NCBI RefSeq assembly: GCF_019578655.1
Contig: NC_063261.1
Location: 4,658,446-4,722,445, forward strand
Length of the DNA stretch: 64,000 nucleotides
DNA from: Ricinus communis
Lineage: Eukaryota > Streptophyta > Magnoliopsida > Malpighiales > Euphorbiaceae
Direction: 5' to 3'
The stretch's first letter is position 1, and each line of letters opens with the position of its first letter. The notes below the pieces were generated by a model. It had not been told where the DNA came from, did not search any database, and saw only the letters and a list, made by a program, of their open reading frames with translations. Below are positions 49,104 through 60,790 of the stretch, in pieces. A program made the position numbers and the translations under genes.

Positions 49104-49457
49104 CTAGGAGAAGTTCCACACTAAAGTTCTGAGATAGTTGACATATGACTTTAACCTCTCTTCTTTTAATTCCAATTCCTCGAGGACTTGTTGACTTACC
49201 AGCATTGAATCCTCGTAAACCATTAGATGCTTAGCTCCTGCTACCATGGCTGCTTCTAATCTAAATAAACATGCTTCATACTCCGCCATGTTATTCATCA
49301 CTTTAAAATCCAACCTCATAGCCATTGGCAGCATCTCTCCTTCTAGCATGATCAGTACTACTCCTAAGCCTACACCTCTTACGTTCATGGCTACATCGAA
49401 GTACATTTTCCATTCTTGGATCTCAATTGCCCCCAGATTCTCATCAGGAAATTCCAA
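49104..49457 (-). pseudogene. Second RNase H-like domain, second Tat-like element
   Basis: An uninterrupted frame of 117 codons includes EIQEWKMYFDVAMNVRGVGL (first acidic residue), the MNNMAEYEACLFRLEAAM helix and HLMVYEDSMLVSQQV. This is the best-preserved domain of the element and its position between RNase H and integrase is diagnostic of the Tat lineage. Confidence 0.75.
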
Positions 49458-49599
49458 ATCCCAAAGGTCATCCCTTTCAATCGCGTTCTAGGATAGAAAC
49501 TCGGGTACAGCCCTACACTTGACTACCTTCTTACTCAATGTCGAATTCTGTTTGGAGCACCAACCATCTAGCCAAGTTTCCTATAAGAGATGGAGTCTT

Positions 49600-50760
49600 A
49601 AATAAGTACTTTAAATGGTCAATTTTTAAAATTGATTGCACCTTATAAGACTGAAAGTAGTGCCTTAACTTTCTTGTAGCCCATATCATGGCTAGGCAAC
49701 GTCTTTTCTATGACGTTGTACTTTAACTTGTAATGTAGTAATTTCTTGATAAGGTAATAGACTGCAGGCTCCATAGCGTTAGGTCCATACTAGGCTACCA
49801 TTGCTCCCACAGCTTCCTCTTCCAAGGCCAAGTATAGGATTAACTGCTTGCCATCCTTCGGTAGCTTGAGTACTGTGGCTTCATCAGGTATTCCTTGATT
49901 TTGTCGAAAGCCTTTTAACAGTGTTCATCCCACACAATGGGCTGATGTTTCCCTAAAAGTTTGAAGATGGGATCATAGACCATCGTGAGCTTGGAAATGA
50001 ACCTGCTAATAAATTGCAGACGTCCTAGAAAACCTTTGACTTCTTTCTCCATCTTCAACATCGGCATCTCTTGGATGGTTTTGACCTAGATCGATTTCAA
50101 TACTCCGCTAACTTACTATGTGTCCTAACAGCTTCCTTGATGTAACTATAAACATGCTCTTCTTCGGGTTGAGTCTAAAGTTATACCTTACCACTCATCT
50201 TAAGAACTTATCAAGAGCCTGGAAGTGCCTTTCCCTTGTTTCAAACTTTACCATCATATCATCAATACACACCTCCACCTTCTTGTGCATCATATCGTGA
50301 AACAAGATAATGGCTGCTCTCTGATAAGTTGCCCCGCTTTCTTTAGTCCAAAAGGCATAACCTTGTAGTAGTATTCCCTCACTCGGTGATAAACGACGTC
50401 TTCAACCTGTCCACTACTGCCATCATAATCTGATTGTATCCGGAGAACCTGTCCATAAAGAAGTACATTGCGTTTGAAGTAGCGCTATCGACTATCATAT
50501 CTATGTGAGGAAGAGGAAAGTTGTCCTTCGGCTATGCTTTGTTCAAGTCCCGATGGTCCACACATATCCGAACCTTACTATCCTTTTTTGGACTGGAATA
50601 ATGTTTGCCAACCATTCAGGGTAGTCAACCACATCGAGAAAATTGGCTTTAAGCTGTTTAGCAACCTCCTCTCATATCTTTTCTTCCCATTCCGGCCTTA
50701 GTCTTCTCATCTTCTACTTGACTGGCTTGATGTGTGAATGAGTTGGGATATGGTGCTTTA
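49600..50760 (-). pseudogene. Reverse transcriptase and RNase H remnant, second Tat-like element
   Basis: Complementary to the plus-strand sequence are blocks equivalent to the left copy (KVRICVDHRDLNKA-like near 50530-50580, MPFGLKKAGQL-like near 50330-50365, RCVLMMMVKFE-like near 50240-50280). Many frame changes. Assigned by order and by matching 1840-2960. Confidence 0.65.
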
Positions 50761-51893
50761 CTACTTTCCTATCTAGACCTGGCATGTCGTCATAGGACCA
50801 AGCAAGTACCTCTTTTCTTTTCTCTATTATTTTTTTTTTCAAATTCTCTCCTTTTCTCAGGAGTTATATCGTGAGCTATTAGAATATTCTGTGGATATGC
50901 ATCCGTGTCTAAATTAAATGCATCAATTTTATAGAATTGATGTCAAATATGCACATGTCATGATTATCAAAATGCATACTACCATCAGGAAAACATCACA
51001 CAAGTAAGCAAAGTCATTCATATCATTGATCTTAAAAAGAAGAAACATCGTCCTCATAAATGTCGGACGTTATTACATCATCGTTATAAATACATCAATG
51101 ATATTATTTTCAATTAGAGCAGCTAGCTCCTCTCGGCTTATCTTTTCTAGCTGAGTGGTAGGCTCTTCTAGCTTCAGCTCTTCCATCTTGGTGGTGACCT
51201 TCTCACGGACTTCCATGATACTCAGTTCAATCATCCTGTCAGCGATCTGGTTCTTGAAAATATAGAAGCCTGGTACCTCAGTCCCAGCTACACAAATAGG
51301 TTTGGGCTCCCTAGAGTAGGGCTTGAACTCTTAGACGAACACATCTTTTAAAGTCTTGACCTCTTGGTTTGCCTTCGTCTTCTTCCTAAGAATACCCTAA
51401 ACCTTGCCGAGTCTTCTGAACTTTTAAGTCTGGCAGCTCCGCAACACCCTACTTATTCTTTTCCAGCCTTATTCTAGGCATGAAGACCTTTCTATTGTTA
51501 TTTTGGATCCATAATTAATCCTAAGGATCTATAGAATTGGTGTATTCTTTTATATTCCCTAGTTTTGGATCATGGGTCAAGCCCATAAACTGAAAATCCA
51601 TAACCCCAATTGCTACGGTTCATTTTCTTGAACATGCTGGCTACTTTAGGATCTATATAGTCCTCGTAGAGAACAACCACTTGGAATCTAGTAGGGGCAT
51701 CCACCTCTTTGACAGCTTCCTAGATTGCCAAAACGATCTTACCACCTTCGACATGGATAGTGACAGTTTCTCCTTCATGAGGGAATTTTACCTTTTGATG
51801 TACTATAGAATGGGCTCCTTCTAGGGCATGGAACTATGGCCTTCCCAATAACAGTGCAAAAGTTACTAGGATACCCAGGACAATGAACTCCAT

Positions 51894-52220
51894 CTAGGAT
51901 TCAATTCTACCCGTCTTCACCAATGCTGAAAACTTCCCTTCTACATGCCTTTTAGTCTCACCATAGGCCCTTATGACCATGTTTGATAGTTTTAAGTCCT
52001 TCGTAGTCATCCCTAGTTTAGGGAGTATGCGAGATGGACATACATTGAGAGTTGATCCGTCACCAACCATCACACATAAGGTTCTTTTCCCTCTTCCCTC
52101 TAATGGTAGGTCCTTATCTAAGAAGGTGATCATCCCGGTGGTCTTGTCAGTTACCGTTTTGATTATCTCCTCAGGGGTAACTGTTGTGTTGACACTTATA
52201 CTATATAAGGCCTGGACCAA
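51894..52220 (-). pseudogene. Protease of the second Tat-like element
   Basis: 108 open codons with TLCVMVGDGSTLNVCPSRIL and PKLGMTTKDLKLSNMVIRAY, parallel to 639-929 of the left copy. The active-site aspartate context is GDGST here against DDGSA on the left. Confidence 0.65.
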
Positions 52221-53647
52221 AGCCTTTTTTATGGTCCGATGAAGGCGTCAGTAGTTCCTAGACATCAGCTGTCTTTTTCTCCTTCCTCCACCATTCTAGT
52301 AACACGGCATCCCCGTCTTCAAGCGCTTCTCTTGCTTAAGCTTTTGTACCCCAGCTTCCTTACCTTTACCCGCTAGCTCAGTCTCAGAACTGCTCAGATG
52401 TCCTTGGCCTCGGCGTCTTGAACTTCACTCTCATCCCCATAACTATACCAAATGTTGACAACCATTACCGACTTCTTTTCCCCTTCTTTCTAGAGCTCCA
52501 AGAGACAAGGCTCACAAGTGGCTTGATTGTCATCTGATCCCTAACCACTTGGCATAATATCTTTGATCTGAATATCAACTGAGGGTGACCTTGAATATCG
52601 GACCCTGAAGTCATATTTGCCTGAGGGCTACCCGAGCAAGTCTTCACACTCATACCGAGGAAGTTGCTCAACCTCCTATTCTTCGGAGTCAATTAAGTCC
52701 TAGATCTCGCGCCTGAGATGGTTGCAATAGTCCATCACATGTTCGAAAGCCTGGTGATACTCACAATACTGATTATTATGAGACTTAGGACTATCTTTTG
52801 GTGATTGGGGCTTAAGTTTCCCGCTCCATTTAGGTGTCGGAACACCACGAATAGTGGTGCCCCCAGCTCGGTGAAGGTTCTTTAAGGGTTATTTGGCTTG
52901 GATGCTCGCTTGGCTTAGGGTAGGTCTATGAAAGAGTTAATGATTTTCTCTTTGCTGAAGTCTGGGTTGATCATGGACACTTGGTTCGGGGGTGGTGCAT
53001 TGTTGCAGGTTGTTAAGGGGTTCCTTCTAGTGCTAGGTTGGTCTGGGTCAGTGAACTTTCCAGCGTCGATAAGGTCTTGGATTTCATGCTTCAGCCGGAT
53101 GTAGTTATCGGTGTGGTGGTCAGGTGTCTTGTGGAATTTGCAGTAGGTGTTGGGCTTGTATCTGGGTGCATTTGGGTTTGGTAGGCTCTTTGTACAGCTC
53201 CCTAGATTGTACCTTTTTATTTTCCTCCTAGTGTATGGGTCGGTTTCTACCCTCTAGCTATAGTGTATTAGGTATTCTGGTGATAGGGTTATTTACTAAC
53301 TGCAGGTTTGGAGTTTCTTTCCCTTTAGGAGGTTCTTCATCATTCTATTTTTTGCTAACTCTGATTTCATTGATCTCTGCACATATTTGCCTCATCTCTT
53401 TGAGCGAATAGGTATTCCCCATAATGCTTGTCCGATGACATTATTATATGGGGTGTTAAGGTGTGTTAGAGTGTTTGTGGTATTGTCTTCTTATGTCATA
53501 TGGGGTGAGGTGTTGTGATGTCTATTGTTCGTGTAGTGGAGATGGTGGACTGTGGTGTTTGGGTAAGGTCTAGGCATCAACCTCACCTTGAACCCTTTTA
53601 CCTGATCTCATCACATCAATTGATATCTTTGGATGAATGCTCAGTCC

Positions 53648-54205
53648 TGTAAGGCAAAAAAGACGTGAGATAGGAAGCTAGTGGGAGACCAGTGCACCCA
53701 CTCCGATGGTCAAGTCAGAGTTTGATAGTATGAGTTAGGTTATAATTGGCTTACCTTCTCTCTCATTCTCCTTTTCTATATATAGGGATTGCTTTTCGTG
53801 TGTCACCGCTCCTTTTCAAGGTTTTTTTTGCTCTTTCTTGATTGGTCGAGGACTGTCGCATTGTACAGAGCGCCCCATTTTCCTCCTGTCACGTCATGAA
53901 ATGGCTCCTTAGCTTACATGGGTTTACATAGTTGCCTTTTCCCATTATCCCGTCATTCCTTGGTTTTGATATCCTTCCTTTCTGTCTAATTCGGGCAATA
54001 GAGTGACTCAATCTCGACAAAGGACCTAGCTCTAGGTTTTGGGACGTGTCTCGCTTGTTTGTGGGTCGAGGAGTTGTTTGGAAGTGGTCTCTACTGGTCC
54101 CTATTTGGAGATCGAGTGGTTTCCTCGTAAGGATGCGATGATCTCCATCTTTGGTCATCAGGGCAGGTCTCCTATTTTAGTCTTCTTTTACCAATACGCT
54201 TTATT
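53648..54205. repeat. LTR-like repeat, copy 1 of 2
   Basis: Starts near GTAAGGCAAAAAAGACGTGA and ends near GTCTTCTTTTACCAATAC. It contains a TATA-like CTATATATAGGGATTGC near 53776-53792, TTGGTCGAGGACTGT, and TTTACATAGTTGCCTTTTCC. It lies at the 5' side of the second Tat-like element, so it may be its LTR, but no primer-binding site could be fixed. Confidence 0.6.
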
Positions 54206-54424
54206 AGTTAACATAAATATCAATACTTTTAATTAATTTCCACTTAGTTGACTTTGAATTTGCAAATTACTATACAAAATTTCTGAGTTCCAATACAAAA
54301 TTCTTTTTGTTCGAGTCTCAAATATTATTCATTAGTTAAAAGTCCACCAATATTTGGATTATCATGCATGATATTAAAAATCTATTAAGGATATTTTAGT
54401 AAGTGATATTAGTAAATATACTCG

Positions 54425-54975
54425 ATTTTACAAGGCAAAGAAGATGAGATGGGAAGCTGGTGGGAGACCAGCGCACCTATTCCAATTGTGAAGTTAGTAG
54501 GGATTAGAGAGAGGAATTGGTATTAAATATTGGGTTGTAATTATCTTACCTTCTCTCTCGTTCTCCTTTCCTCTATATAGGGATTGCCCCTGGTCTCTCG
54601 TTTGCTTAGAGCTAGTCCCTGCTCCTTTTCGAGGTCAGCTTGGCAAGCTTTTTCCTAATTGGTCGAGGTTTGTTGCTTTGTGCAGAGTGCCCCTTGTCAC
54701 ATCAGGGAACGACTCCTTAGCTTGTAGTGGTTTACATAGTTGCCTTTTCCCATTTTCTCACCGGTGGCTGCTATCATGACATTCCTTAGTTTTGGCGCTC
54801 TTCCTTTCTACCCAAGTCAGGAGATTGCGTAATACGATCTTGATAATAGTCCTAGTTCTAGTCTTAGGTTAGGGAGTTGTTAGGGGATGGTCGTTGCTAG
54901 TCTTCAATTGGGATCGAATGGTCTCCTTCCTTGATCTTTGGAGCAAGTCTCCTTTTCGGTCTTCTTATACTAGTA
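54425..54975. repeat. LTR-like repeat, copy 2 of 2
   Basis: A diverged direct copy of 53648-54205, separated by about 220 bp. Shared blocks are GGGAGACCAGCGCACC, CTCTATATAGGGATTGC, TTGGTCGAGG and GTTTACATAGTTGCCTTTTC. Possibly a solo LTR of the same family. Confidence 0.6.
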
Positions 54976-56146
54976 AAATAATGGTTTAAAATAGTGGTCT
55001 TAATTTAAATAAGCCGAATTTTTTAATCCTTATATAAATTAAAAATAGCTTATTAAAATTGGATGAACAGAATAATTTTATGAAAAAAGAGATGATCTAA
55101 TTGGTATAAGATCAATCAAATACTAAAAGCATCTCCAAATGACTTTTTATATAAGTTAAACTCTTTATTATAAAAAAGTCATTTAATAAAATAAGATTCC
55201 AACACACTTTACATTTAGAGAGCCAAATTTCACTCTTTATCCCTATTGTAATTAATATACTACAAATTCTTATATATTTTATTAATTGATATTTATTATT
55301 TTTGGATTTGTTTCTTTAAAAGTATTAATTTTTTCTCTAAAAAGAATCAAAATATTAATGCCTGTTAGAAAAAATAAAGAAAAGACCAAAGTAAAGAAAC
55401 TATTGGACTCAAATAAAACTTATATTTAAATATAAATCATATTTTTTATTAAACAAAAGATACTCTCTAAAATAAATAGCATCATTGAAAATGCTACAAC
55501 ATGATAAAAATTAAGATGGGAAGTTGCACTTAGTGATGCTGTTTCTTCAAGTGCCTGCTGGGAAAGGCTGAAGATATTATTTTCTAATAAAGAGGAATCT
55601 TTTTTCACTAACAGAAGCTCTAAGAAGAACAAACTGAAACACTGTCGAGTTACTTGCATTCTTCTGTTGCTTCTCCAGGAAAACTAGAATAAAACATGGA
55701 AATTGAACTAATGCCAGGAGCCTGCAACCTATAACAAAACAACTCTTAAGAAATCAATTATCAAATAAAGAAATTGAAATAATGTATACATGGCAATTTC
55801 ACAATTCACTTGTTGATGCACCTACGAGCATAAGAAAAGCTGTCAACTGGCTCTCCAGATCCACAAAATATTTAGACTACCCTAAAAACTTTACAACCTG
55901 TTTATACCATATGTATACATATTGTACTCAGCCTGCTGTATTACTAATTGGCTAGCTACCAAACTTGACATTAATTTAATAACTTCTAAATTCTATTCTA
56001 TAACCTTTTTTTAGCCTATCCTGAACTAAAATCTCTCTTAGATTAGCAGAAATTATAATAATTTATTTCTCTATTTCTCAAGCATTATGTATTTACTGAG
56101 TTGCTAGGCAGCCTTTTAAAAAGTTGGTGCAAAGAAGAACCCATGC
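54976..56146. other. Spacer and 3' flank of the helicase gene
   Basis: AT-rich sequence without a recognisable gene or element. It probably includes the 3' untranslated region of the minus-strand helicase gene just left of the stop codon at 56147-56149. A 77-codon minus-strand open frame (55426-55659) is low-complexity and not convincing. Confidence 0.5.
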
Positions 56147-56614
56147 TCAACCGGCATGACGCTTTGATCTTCGGCGTTTCCCAAGAAGTTTCAACATGTT
56201 GTCAGTGACATCAGGCTGGGACTTCTCATTCTCTTCTTGACTGCTATCAGAGGTATGCGTCAACCAGGCCAATGCCTCTATGGCAGCGTCCCTCTCTGCC
56301 AATTGTTTATTTTTCTTCGGTTTCCCAACGAATTGCATTCCCTTAAATTCAACCAGTGCCCTAAACTCATTTGTCTTAAGGTGCTTTGTTTTGTATTTTG
56401 GAGGGGAGTGCCCAGCTCTCATCAAAAGTGTTTGTAGTAAGCTCTTTGGATTTGTTCCATCTTTCGTAAATCTGCTTTCACTAGACTCCTTAGGCTTCTT
56501 GCTTTCACGCCCAAAGACAAATCTCCCTTCACATTGATCTCCTGACACCAGCTCTTGAACAGCAAGCAAGAGGTATTTCCCTTCCTTATGAATGTCAAGA
56601 GTAGGATCTTGAAG
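56147..56614 (-). CDS. DExH-box ATP-dependent RNA helicase (DExH1-type), last exon with dsRBD
   Basis: This 468-bp exon (155 codons plus TGA at 56147-56149) follows an acceptor GCAATACTGCAG. It begins LQDPTLDIHKEGKYLLLAVQ, then DQCEGRFVFGR, the end of the helicase-associated region. A double-stranded-RNA-binding domain follows (NPKSLLQTLLMRAGHSPPKY, then EFRALVEFKGMQFVGKP, then AERDAAIEALAWL), and a basic tail LGKRRRSKR ends the protein. Plant DExH helicases of this type unwind RNA using ATP; the C-terminal dsRBD helps bind structured RNA. The frame is intact and joins the upstream exon in phase 0. I recognise the family well; the DExH1 subtype is from memory of its C-terminus. Confidence 0.9.
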   Translation of the reverse strand, partial: LQDPTLDIHKEGKYLLLAVQELVSGDQCEGRFVFGRESKKPKESSESRFTKDGTNPKSLLQTLLMRAGHSPPKYKTKHLKTNEFRALVEFKGMQFVGKPKKNKQLAERDAAIEALAWLTHTSDSSQEENEKSQPDVTDNMLKLLGKRRRSKRHAG

Positions 56615-57105
56615 CTGCAGTATTGCATATATTACTTGAGAACAGAAATTGCTTAAGTAAAAAACTTCCAAGATTCAAGGAGATCGTAAAACAATTTACT
56701 ATAATACAATGAATCTGTTGTGCAGCAACATAACGTAACAAAAAACCAAAATTTAACAAATCCAGAATCAGTCAAGCATTTAGTTGACAAGATGTTAAGT
56801 AAAAAATTAATATTTAATTATGACCCAAACATTATGGTTGCACTATAGGTGCCATCTTGAGCACCATATATTTATAATAATAGAACCCTTAACACGCAAA
56901 GACCTGTACCCAGTGAGTGAAGGACGTCCCTAAGTAGATATTAGCAGGTTGAGGTGAAATAGTACAAAGAATTTAATAAATTCTATATTAACACAATTCT
57001 AAAAGCTGGAAAAAGAAACACTGCTAATACACCTTAATGATGCATCTTTGATAATTTTAACCACCCTGCTGCAAAAATCGGGTTCATTGATACTACAAAA
57101 ATACA
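56615..57105 (-). other. Intron of the helicase gene, 3' part
   Basis: Lies between the last exon and the copia insertion. AT-rich and non-coding, with a TTTTTAC-rich stretch and the acceptor at its left end. With 61797-62150 it gives an original intron of about 850 bp before insertion of F. Confidence 0.8.
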
Positions 57106-57110
57106 AATGT
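57106..57110. repeat. Target-site duplication AATGT, left copy (element F)
   Basis: AATGT precedes the TGTTAG end of the LTR at 57111 and is repeated at 61792-61796. Confidence 0.95.
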
Positions 57111-57397
57111 TGTTAGAAGTAATGGATGATGACAATGTTTTTTTTTTTTTTTAAGTTATTCCTCTCAGGTTTATCCTAGGGTGTTTCTATTAATAATTGT
57201 CCTATGTTTTAGGATATGCATTGTACCTATTCCTATGCAACTACCTCATGATCTTTAGGTTTGTTAGAGACGTGAGGAGTGCTTAGAGTAGTGCTGCATT
57301 GTTGCAGCAGCTTCTGTTTCACATTTGTAAGGCTATTTAATAGCCAAACTTTATCAATTCAAAGTGTGGTTGTCATTCTATACTTCTTTATTCAACA
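57111..57397 (+). repeat. 5' LTR of copia F
   Basis: Nearly identical to the 3' LTR. By eye I count roughly eight substitutions, a T-tract length change and a small insertion in the 3' copy (about 61572-61584), implying a moderately recent insertion. Confidence 0.95.
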
Positions 57398-57400
57398 TTT

Positions 57401-58330
57401 TTGCTATCCGAGCTACATGAGCTTGATATAAGTGCAATCCAGAAATCTGAGAGGAGAGAAGCAAAAATAGCAGAGAGCAGCAACACAAACACTAAATTTG
57501 TGCAACCTGCGATTCCAAAATTCGATGGGTACTATGAGCATTGGGCTAAGCTCATGGAGAACTTCTTGCGAGCCAAGGAGTATTGGAATCTAATTGAGGT
57601 GGGAATCGAAGCTGTTCCAGAAGGAGCAGAAGGAGATGGCGAGAAGATGAGAGCAATGGAAGAACAACTCCTAAAGGACAGGAAGATCAAGAACTATTTC
57701 TATCAAGCTATCGATGGAGAAATTATGGAAACAATTCTGAATGACGATACGTCAAAACAGATCTGGGATTCCATGAAGTAGAAATTCAAAGGATCAACAA
57801 GAGTGAAACGTGCTCAATTGCAGGCCCTGCGCACTGAATATGAGACTATCAAGATGAAAGAAGGCGAATTGATCAATGCTTATTTTGGAAGAATTCTATC
57901 CGTTGCAAAACAGATGAAAGCATGTGGAGAGTCCATCCAGGAAAGAGAAATAGCAGGCAAGATAATGAGGTCACTCACCTCAAGGTTCAACTATGTCGTA
58001 TGCTCAATTGAGGAATCAAACAATATCGACACACTCACAATTGATGAGCTTCAGAGCAGTCTGCTCATTCATGAGCAAAGGATGAAAATTTCTGTGGAGG
58101 AAGAACACGCACTCAAGGTCTCACATGATGATAGAAGTGATCGAGGACGAGGGAGAGAAGTGTTTCGAGGAGGAAGGAGTCGAGGCAGAGGGAGATTTTC
58201 ATATGGCTCAAGCAAGGGAATGCTGGAATGCTACAAATGTCATAAATTAGGACATTTTCAGCATGAATGTCCTAGTTGGGAAAGAAGGGCCAACTATGAC
58301 GAAATAGAAGAAGAAGATGAGATGCTACTC
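57401..58330 (+). pseudogene. Gag of copia F, interrupted by TAG
   Basis: The frame encodes FVQPAIPKFDGYYEHWAKLM, a copia Gag N-terminus (DUF4219/UBN2 type), and then QIWDSMK followed by TAG at 57779-57781. The same frame resumes immediately (KFKGSTRVKRAQLQAL) and continues to the zinc knuckle CYKCHKLGHFQHEC (58229-58270) after an RG-rich stretch. The stop is consistent with a CAG to TAG change. No good ATG precedes the conserved start in frame, so the initiation codon seems lost too. Gag would form the particle and package RNA. Confidence 0.9.
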
Positions 58331-59960
58331 ATGGCTCATGTTGACTCCATAGAAGCTAGCAAAGAAGGAACTTGGTACCTGGACTCGAGGTGCTCAAACC
58401 ACATGACTGGAAACAAGGGATGGTTTGACAAGCTTGATGAAAAATTCAAGCATTCTGTGAAGCTTGGCAATGACTACAGAATGGCAGTGCTTGGGAAAGG
58501 TAACATTAAAATTGAGGTAGAAGGAATGGCTCGCACCATTAAAGATGTATATTATGTTCCAGATTTGAAGAACAATCTCTTAAGCATGGGGCAGCTACAA
58601 GAAAGGGGAATGGTCATTATCATTAAGCATGGTGTCTGCAAAGTCTATCACCCACACCATGGATGTATCATTGTGAGCAGAATGACTACCAACAAAATGT
58701 TTGTGGTGGTAGCCAACATAGTCATCAATGCAACAGCATGTTACAACATTGAAGCTGAAAATCTGGGAGACTTGTGGCACAAGAGACTGGGGCATTTGGG
58801 TTCTCAGGGCATGAAACAAATGATGCAGAAAGATATGGTCAGAGGCATTCCAAAGTTCGTCACATCAAGTGACATATGTGATAGCTGCATGAAGGGAAAA
58901 CAACACAGAAAGATCATACCAAAAAGGAGCAAATGGAGAGCAAGCAAGCCTCTTCAACTCATCCACTCTAATATTTATGGACCAGTCTCTCCCAAATCTC
59001 ACAGCAACAAAAGGTATATCTTGACTTTCATTGATGATTTCAGTAGAAAGTTATGGATTTATATATTGAATGTGAAAAGTGAAGCCTTCACCACATTCAA
59101 ATGTTTCAAATCACAAGTTGAGAAGGAGAAAGGAATGAGCATTGGTGGATTAAGAACAAATAGGGGAGGTGAATTCACTTCAACTGAATTCATGGAGTAC
59201 TGCAGAACCCATGGAATCAAAAGGCAGCTCACCACAGCATACACTCCACATCAAAACGGGGTAGCTGAACGAAAGAATCATTCAATACTTAACATGGTGA
59301 GATGCATTCTAGAGGAGAAAAAGATGCCAAAGGCTTTCTGGCCAGATGCAGCTAAATGGACCTGCCATGTGCTGAATAGATATCCAACATCAGCACTGAA
59401 AAACAAGACACCTGAAGAATGCTGGGGTGGATCAAAGCCAAATGTAGAATACTTTAAAGTATTTGGATGCATAGGATATGTTCATGTACCAGAAGCTCAG
59501 AGACTAAAGCTGGATGCAAGGAGTAAAAAATGTGTGCTCATTGGATACAGTGATGAATCCAAGGGGTACAAAATGAATGATCCAGCAGAAAGAAAAGTGC
59601 TAGTCAATAAGGATGTGGTATTTGAGGAGAAGAGCTGCTGGAATTGGGGAGAAAGTGAATCAGACAGTAGAGAGGAGGCACTAGGTTGGGGAGAAGCAGA
59701 AGATGATACTTATGGTTCGAGTGAAGATGAAGAGGAAATAAAAGTGAACACAAGTTCCAACAGTTCACATCATTTGAAGAAGAACAAGCTACAGAAGTAC
59801 CAGAAACGCTTCCACTTGCCACCAGAAGAATCACAAGAGCACCAAGCTATCTACAAGACTATGTCAGTGGTGAAGGACTTTCAGAGGAAGAAGAGGTACA
59901 GAATTTTGTTTTCTTTACAACTCATGATGATCCAATTTATTTTGAAGATGCTGTAAAGAA
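58331..59960 (+). pseudogene. Protease and integrase of copia F with mutated active sites
   Basis: In frame with Gag to a stop at 59954-59956. The protease motif reads WYLDSRCSNHMTG (58373-58411) where copia proteases have D-S-G; the glycine is now arginine (AGG at 58388-58390). The integrase zinc region is intact (HKRLGHL, CDSCMKGK). The core motif reads LIHSNIYGP with asparagine at 58970-58972 in place of the first catalytic aspartate, and RTNRGGEF with asparagine at 59159-59161 in place of the second. The catalytic glutamate in HQNGVAERKNH is present. A frameshift near 59770 moves the remaining polyprotein to another frame. Confidence 0.92.
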
Positions 59961-60790
59961 CAAAAATTGGAGAGATGCCATGGATGCAGAAATAGGAGCC
60001 ATTGTCAAGAACAACACTTGGGAGCTAGTTAAAGCACCAAAAGAAGCTAAAATCATTGGAGTAAAGTGGATCTTTCGTACCAAGCTTAATGAAAATGGAA
60101 ATGTTGACAAGTGCAAAGCAAGACTAGTTGCAAAAGGTTATGCACAGGAGAAGGGGATTGACTACAATGAAGTTTTTGCTCCACTAGCTCGTTGGGATAC
60201 AATTAGAACAGTAATTGCTCTAGCTGCCAAAAATGGATGGATGTTGTACCAACTGGGCGTGAAAAGTGCATTTCTGCATGGAGAACTCACTGAAGATGTC
60301 TACATTGCACAACCACAAGGATATGTTGCTAAAGGAAAAGAAGATAAAGTGTACAAACTGAAAAAGGCATTGTATGGTCTCAAACAAGCACCAAGGGCAT
60401 GGTTCAGCAAAATAGAAGGTTACTTCATCAAGCATGGGTTCAATCAAAGCTGTCATGAACATACACTGTTTGTGAAGAAAGAAACACCTAACAAAATTCT
60501 CATTGTAAGTCTCTATGTTGATGATCTTGTGTTTACTAGTAATGATGATAATATGTTAAGATGTTTTAAAGATTCCATGAAGGAGTTTGAAATGACTGAT
60601 TTGGGGGAGATGAAATATTTTCTGGGGGTAGAAGTAAATCAAGGTGCAAAAGGAATACATATTTGTCAAAGACAATATGCTGAAGATATTCTGGCTAGAT
60701 TTGGTATGGTTGAGTGCAATGGTGTAAAGAATCCTATGGTTCCAGGCAACAAACTGTCAAAACAGGAAGAAGGGAGAAGCAGACTCTACT
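59765..60790 (+). pseudogene. Reverse transcriptase of copia F
   Basis: After the shift near 59770 the frame reads TTHDDPIYFEDAVKNKNW and then the reverse transcriptase: VKWIFRTKLNENGNVDKCKA, then YNEVFAPLARWDTIRTVIAL. The catalytic block reads QLGVKSAFLHGEL, where the family has aspartate in place of the glycine at 60256-60258. The second block YVDDL (60514-60525) is intact. A frameshift near 60775 ends the frame. The enzyme would copy element RNA into DNA and is inactive here. Confidence 0.92.

Larger units (their letters stand above)
47951..53630 (-). mobile_element. Tat/Ogre-like Ty3/gypsy retrotransposon, second copy, decayed
   Basis: On the minus strand, reading from 53630 down: Gag with two zinc-knuckle-like segments (about 53085-53160 YCKFHKTPDHHTDNYIRLKH and about 52690-52780 YCEYHQAFEHVMDYCNHLRR), protease (51894-52220), G-patch-like motif (about 51440-51480), reverse transcriptase and RNase H (about 49600-50760), second RNase H (49104-49457) and integrase (about 47951-48930). 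Its domain order and motifs match 1-4711, and it extends further 5'. It ends in the integrase C-terminus about 130 bp earlier than the left copy. Many stops. Confidence 0.8.

Noticed and set aside
55426..55659. 77-codon minus-strand open frame downstream of the helicase
   Set aside because: Low-complexity, no domain, no clear splice or regulatory context; treated as spacer.
56237..56537. Plus-strand open frames opposite the helicase last exon
   Set aside because: Shadows of the real minus-strand exon, which has domain support and splice sites.
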